Below, in pieces: positions 58,101 through 64,000 of a DNA stretch of 64,000 nucleotides (its first letter is position 1; each line of letters starts with the position of its first letter). The notes under the pieces were generated by a model. That model was not told the origin of the DNA and made no database searches. It worked only from the letters and a program-made list of their open reading frames with translations. The stretch is from Dendrocalamus latiflorus (Eukaryota > Streptophyta > Magnoliopsida > Poales > Poaceae). The stretch is taken from the NCBI GenBank assembly GCA_017311315.1, contig CM029610.1:42610870-42674869 (forward strand). Direction: 5' to 3'. The translations under genes were made by a program, and so were the position numbers.

Positions 58101-59980
58101 TGTTGTTAAAATTTAATCTCCAGTGGTCTATCTCACTCATATTCAACACATGGAGATAAAAATATTGTGAAATTGAGTAAACTGACACAAACCAACAGAA
58201 GGTTTGGTAGTGGGAGAGCCCCTGAACCTCCGGCGATTAACCAGGTGACCATTCTAGGATACTTGTAAAGAGTTATAACTAGCTCAGCATTTTAAAACGT
58301 TTTTCTGTGGTGATATTTGACATACATAAACACTGATGTGCAAATTCTTCTTATTTGCCACTTTTCATGTTGATAGGGTGCAATCACCCAGCTGTCAGAA
58401 CAGATATCAACATTGAATGAGAGGATGGATGAGTTTACCTCTCGAGTTGAAGAACTCAACTCAAAATTTGCAATGAAGAAAGCTTCAGCCAGTCAGCAAA
58501 ATTTAGCTCTTCCAAGTGAAAGTTATAATGGTTCTACACCTACAAATTTCTTTGTTTCTCAGTTGGGCAATGGTACCCTGATACCTCATTATTCGTCGTC
58601 AAACCAACTTTCAAAAGAGTTCCCGATGATGGAAGAGGTATTTTTTACTATTATTACTATCTTATACCCTAGAACTTAGGCACGGTCATCTGCAGAAAGG
58701 CCAATAGTACTTTTCTCTCCAAAAAGAATTTCTGAAGTATTAGAATCCACTGCCCTAAAGCAATAACCAGATTTGATCATCAGACTCAAAATCTCAACAA
58801 CAGTAGAAATTTAGTGAATTAAACCAAAATATTCTCTTAATCCACTATATTGGTGGAAGATGGGTTGCATTTACTGTTTTGCAGCTACACTTTTTCAGAA
58901 GTTTGTTGGCAACTAGATGTAAAATTATTGTCAAAATTGTAGAGATCAGTGTATTTAATTAACTCAGAATTCAAATCCATAAATTTGTACTAAAGTGATA
59001 ATTGACGGGCCTTCAGGTATGGGTTACTGCTATTCGAAGAAAAATAACACAGGATCACTGTTGCTGTGGGTTGGCTCAAATCAAATAGAGAAACAGCGAA
59101 GCAGATCTAACTTAAGTTTATCTATTCCAAATAAATAAGAAAATCAGCTAATATAGTATAGAACTATAGATAGTGGCATAAAATAGCCAGCAACAACAAT
59201 GAAGTTGCAGCAGCAGATCTATGGATGTTGGATTGGGTGTAGACTGCAAATTGCACATACTTTATGAGATTACTTGCTATTTGCATTGTATTATACAGTG
59301 TTGTGATATCACAATTGACACAGCAATTGACAATTTCCCAACTCCCAAGATCTGAATTGACTAAACAACTAACTGAAAGCTATATGCATCTTTTTTGACA
59401 GTCAGCTAAATTGCAAGTGAATGATCCCAATATTTTTGGCTTCAGCAAAAATCTTGCCTATGTGATTTGAATAATTTCCCATTGCTCAAAAAGTTTTTTC
59501 TACACGAGAGGGCTATGGAAACTTTTGAGTGGCATATGAATTTATTTTTTAGATGTTGCACTGTATAATGTCTAGCCCCAATGAATTTATACTCTTGACT
59601 CGTTTTAATTTTGCTGGTATACATAACTTTTAACCCCTTATTTGTTGGGCATTATGGTAAACTTGAATGTAAAAATACTTAATACATGAGTACTGGCTAT
59701 GCTATTTATTGCTTTGTTCTTAATGTAACACATTCTTTTGTACAAATCTTGGCCTTTTTTTTTGTTGGATGGTTTATTTCCTGTGCAGATTATGATCATA
59801 TCAAAAGGCCAACGCCAAGTAATACATCAGCTTGATCATGAGCATTTGGTCTTAACCCACCAAGGAAATGCCATGAGCAGGAATAGAATCCTGGATATCG
59901 ACATGGCCATCTGTCCACTTATTATCCTGACAATTGGCGGTGCCGGATATCTCATGTTCAAGAGTCTCAGCAGGAGCTGA
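55152..59980 (+). CDS. TTM: TTM1/2-type protein: uridine-kinase-like plus CYTH domain
   Basis: Eleven exons: 55152-55488, 55795-55909, 56018-56213, 56384-56497, 56672-56845, 57325-57519, 57680-57802, 57903-58015, 58124-58244, 58377-58637, 59789-59980. All have GT/AG ends and consistent phases, giving 646 residues. N-terminal P-loop kinase domain with Walker A GPSGAGKT (residues 72-79), then MDNYNDASRVVDGNFDDPRL and VIIEGIYALSEKLRP. CYTH (triphosphate tunnel) domain at about 250-410; the classic ExExK start is not seen and YDIYL stands at that point. Coiled coil at about 500-530 (LSEQISTLNERMDEF), and a tail anchor at about 622-641 (MAICPLIILTIGGAGYLMF). Arabidopsis TTM1 and TTM2 have this layout, hydrolyse pyrophosphate, and act at mitochondria in senescence and immunity. 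Length matches. The start fits because MADSPRKR aligns with family N-termini. Which of TTM1/TTM2 it is cannot be told. Confidence 0.93.
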
Positions 59981-60505
59981 CCAAACTGAATCCGGCAAAC
60001 CATGTTGCTGTCAAGTTCAGCCATGAACAAGAGGAGGCCAACCATCTCAACTGATCTTCAGTACCCCAGAGCCCCAAACTCCAAACTGATGTTTTCCTGC
60101 AAGTTATAGACGGTCCTCACGGAATCAAATCACATAATGGGGACCATATTTTATAGATTACAAATTTCAAGATAGATAAACTCATATACCAGCTCAAGCA
60201 ACAGAGTAGTCTTGATATTCGGCGGAGTTACTCCGGAGGCATACATTGTCTGTAATGGATACTGGAAAGTCCCCAGTATCAATACATTTTGGAGATGCTA
60301 GTAATCCTGACATAATGTCAACAAATTCCGGGAAATCATAGGCAAATTTTACTGAAAATTGCTGTTGTCTGTGAGCTCACCTGTGAGCAATGATCCAATG
60401 TCTGTACTGTACTACTGCACCACGCTTCTCCTTGCCTGGGCAAGGTGGTTCCTCACTTTGTTCTTTTCTTCTGACTAGTTAAATACTGTAGCACAGATAA
60501 AAAGA
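59981..60505 (+). other. 3' UTR and downstream flank of the TTM gene
   Basis: Follows the TGA at 59978-59980. Several AATACA/AATCAA-like weak polyadenylation signals; none is decisive. No other gene. Confidence 0.4.
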
Positions 60506-60600
60506 AGAGTAAATTGCATTTTGCACCGGGTAATACCGGGTTTTATCCCTGTTACAAAATGAAACAAACAAGTTATCCGATACAAAATGCAATTTCCTCT
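60506..60600. repeat. 95-bp fold-back element
   Basis: The two ends are inverted copies of about 28 bp with few mismatches: AGAGTAAATTGCATTTTGCA on the left, AGAGGAAATTGCATTTTGTA read inward from the right. The centre is ataccgggttttatccctgt. The single-strand form would be an almost complete hairpin. A miniature transposon is likely; no target duplication was fixed. Confidence 0.75.
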
Positions 60601-60927
60601 AAAAAGAATCATATTGCCCTATCTCTTCTAGCAGCTGACAATTTTTCTTCTGAAATGAGTCGCCACAAACTTGCTTGTGAGTTGTGACCGTTAATACATC
60701 ACACATTGCTTACCCAAAAAAAACAAAAAAAATCTCTCGGCCATGGCCCAAAAACTTTACTCGCACTAGGAATCCAGCCCGCGAGGACCTGGGCACGTGC
60801 CCACCACGCTGCGTCATCAGTCATCACAAGTTCACAACTCTTACAATTCTATCTGGTTTTTGGCTGGCCCACAGTGAAATCCAGGTAGTCCACATGCGCT
60901 CACGCTCGCCGCTGGCTTTCCCTTTTA

Positions 60928-61035
60928 GGCTCTGTTTGGAATGCGGGAATTTTTCCCGATTTCTACGGGAATTAAACTGTTTCCTGTAAAATTTCTGTAA
61001 AATTCCTGTGAAATACCTCTGTTCCAAACAGTCCC
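60928..61035. mobile_element. Tourist-like MITE, TSD TTA, in RBX1 promoter
   Basis: 108 bp flanked by TTA (60925-60927 and 61036-61038). Inverted ends GGCTCTGTTTGGAA and GGGACTGTTTGGAA are characteristic of PIF/Harbinger Tourist elements. Its right end is only about 105 bases before the RBX1 ATG, so it probably forms part of the promoter or 5' UTR. Confidence 0.85.
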
Positions 61036-61139
61036 TTAATAGGCCCGCCTCGTGCCTCCGTTCCCCAAACGCGCAAGCTTCTCCTCTCCCCAAACGCGCT
61101 GTGTCATCACAAGCTCACAACTTCCCTCGCGAAGTCGCG

Positions 61140-64000
<2,861 letters not shown>

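Overview
This is a plant nuclear window, almost certainly from a grass and probably panicoid. The exon-intron genes, a GC-rich Dof gene, Stowaway, Tourist and Mutator-type MITEs, Helitrons, and Reina-type and Tat-type Ty3/gypsy LTR retrotransposons all fit grass euchromatin. There is no prokaryotic gene organisation, no CRISPR array, and no rRNA or tRNA gene that I could see.

Host genes that look intact: (1) a two-exon Dof zinc-finger transcription factor on the minus strand (4793-7924); (2) a single-exon small membrane protein of unknown function on the plus strand (32020-32544); (3) convergent with it, a four-exon universal stress protein (USP) on the minus strand (32762-44188), whose 8.6-kb last intron hosts a complete 5.2-kb retrotransposon; (4) an 11-exon TTM1/2-type 'uridine kinase plus CYTH' protein on the plus strand (55152-59980); (5) the first four exons of RBX1, the RING subunit of cullin E3 ligases, on the plus strand (61140 to the window end).

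Mobile DNA: 9539-19366 is a degenerate non-autonomous Tat-type LTR retrotransposon (TSD CTGCT). Its antisense ORF is split by a 3.9-kb solo LTR (14093-17991, TSD AAGAC). 24506-25408 is a Mutator-like MITE with 180-bp TIRs and a 9-bp TSD. 35129-40291 is a very young Reina-type chromovirus (TSD GTCCA, LTRs differing at one base of 310). 48474-49047 is a solo LTR (TSD GCTCC). 50166-53447 is a Helitron carrying pieces of three or so unrelated genes (FtsH protease, probably a raffinose-synthase-family galactosidase, and OHCU decarboxylase/TTL) in one orientation. A second Helitron 5' end at 46795 lies upstream of a carbamoyl-phosphate synthase small-subunit fragment whose catalytic motif is triplicated. 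Further gene debris includes a monodehydroascorbate reductase exon 1 (about 1423-1526) and a PMI1/PMIR C2-domain pseudogene (20405-20890).

A motif theme recurs: dense clusters of CGACCAC/GTGGTCG occur in both LTRs of the Tat-type element, in 26.9-29.3 kb, and inside the Helitron at 50.3-50.85 kb. The host genes do not form a pathway; the main story is gene islands separated by nested transposons and transposon-captured gene fragments. Exon boundaries were placed by eye from splice dinucleotides, reading phase and remembered family conservation; no alignment was run.
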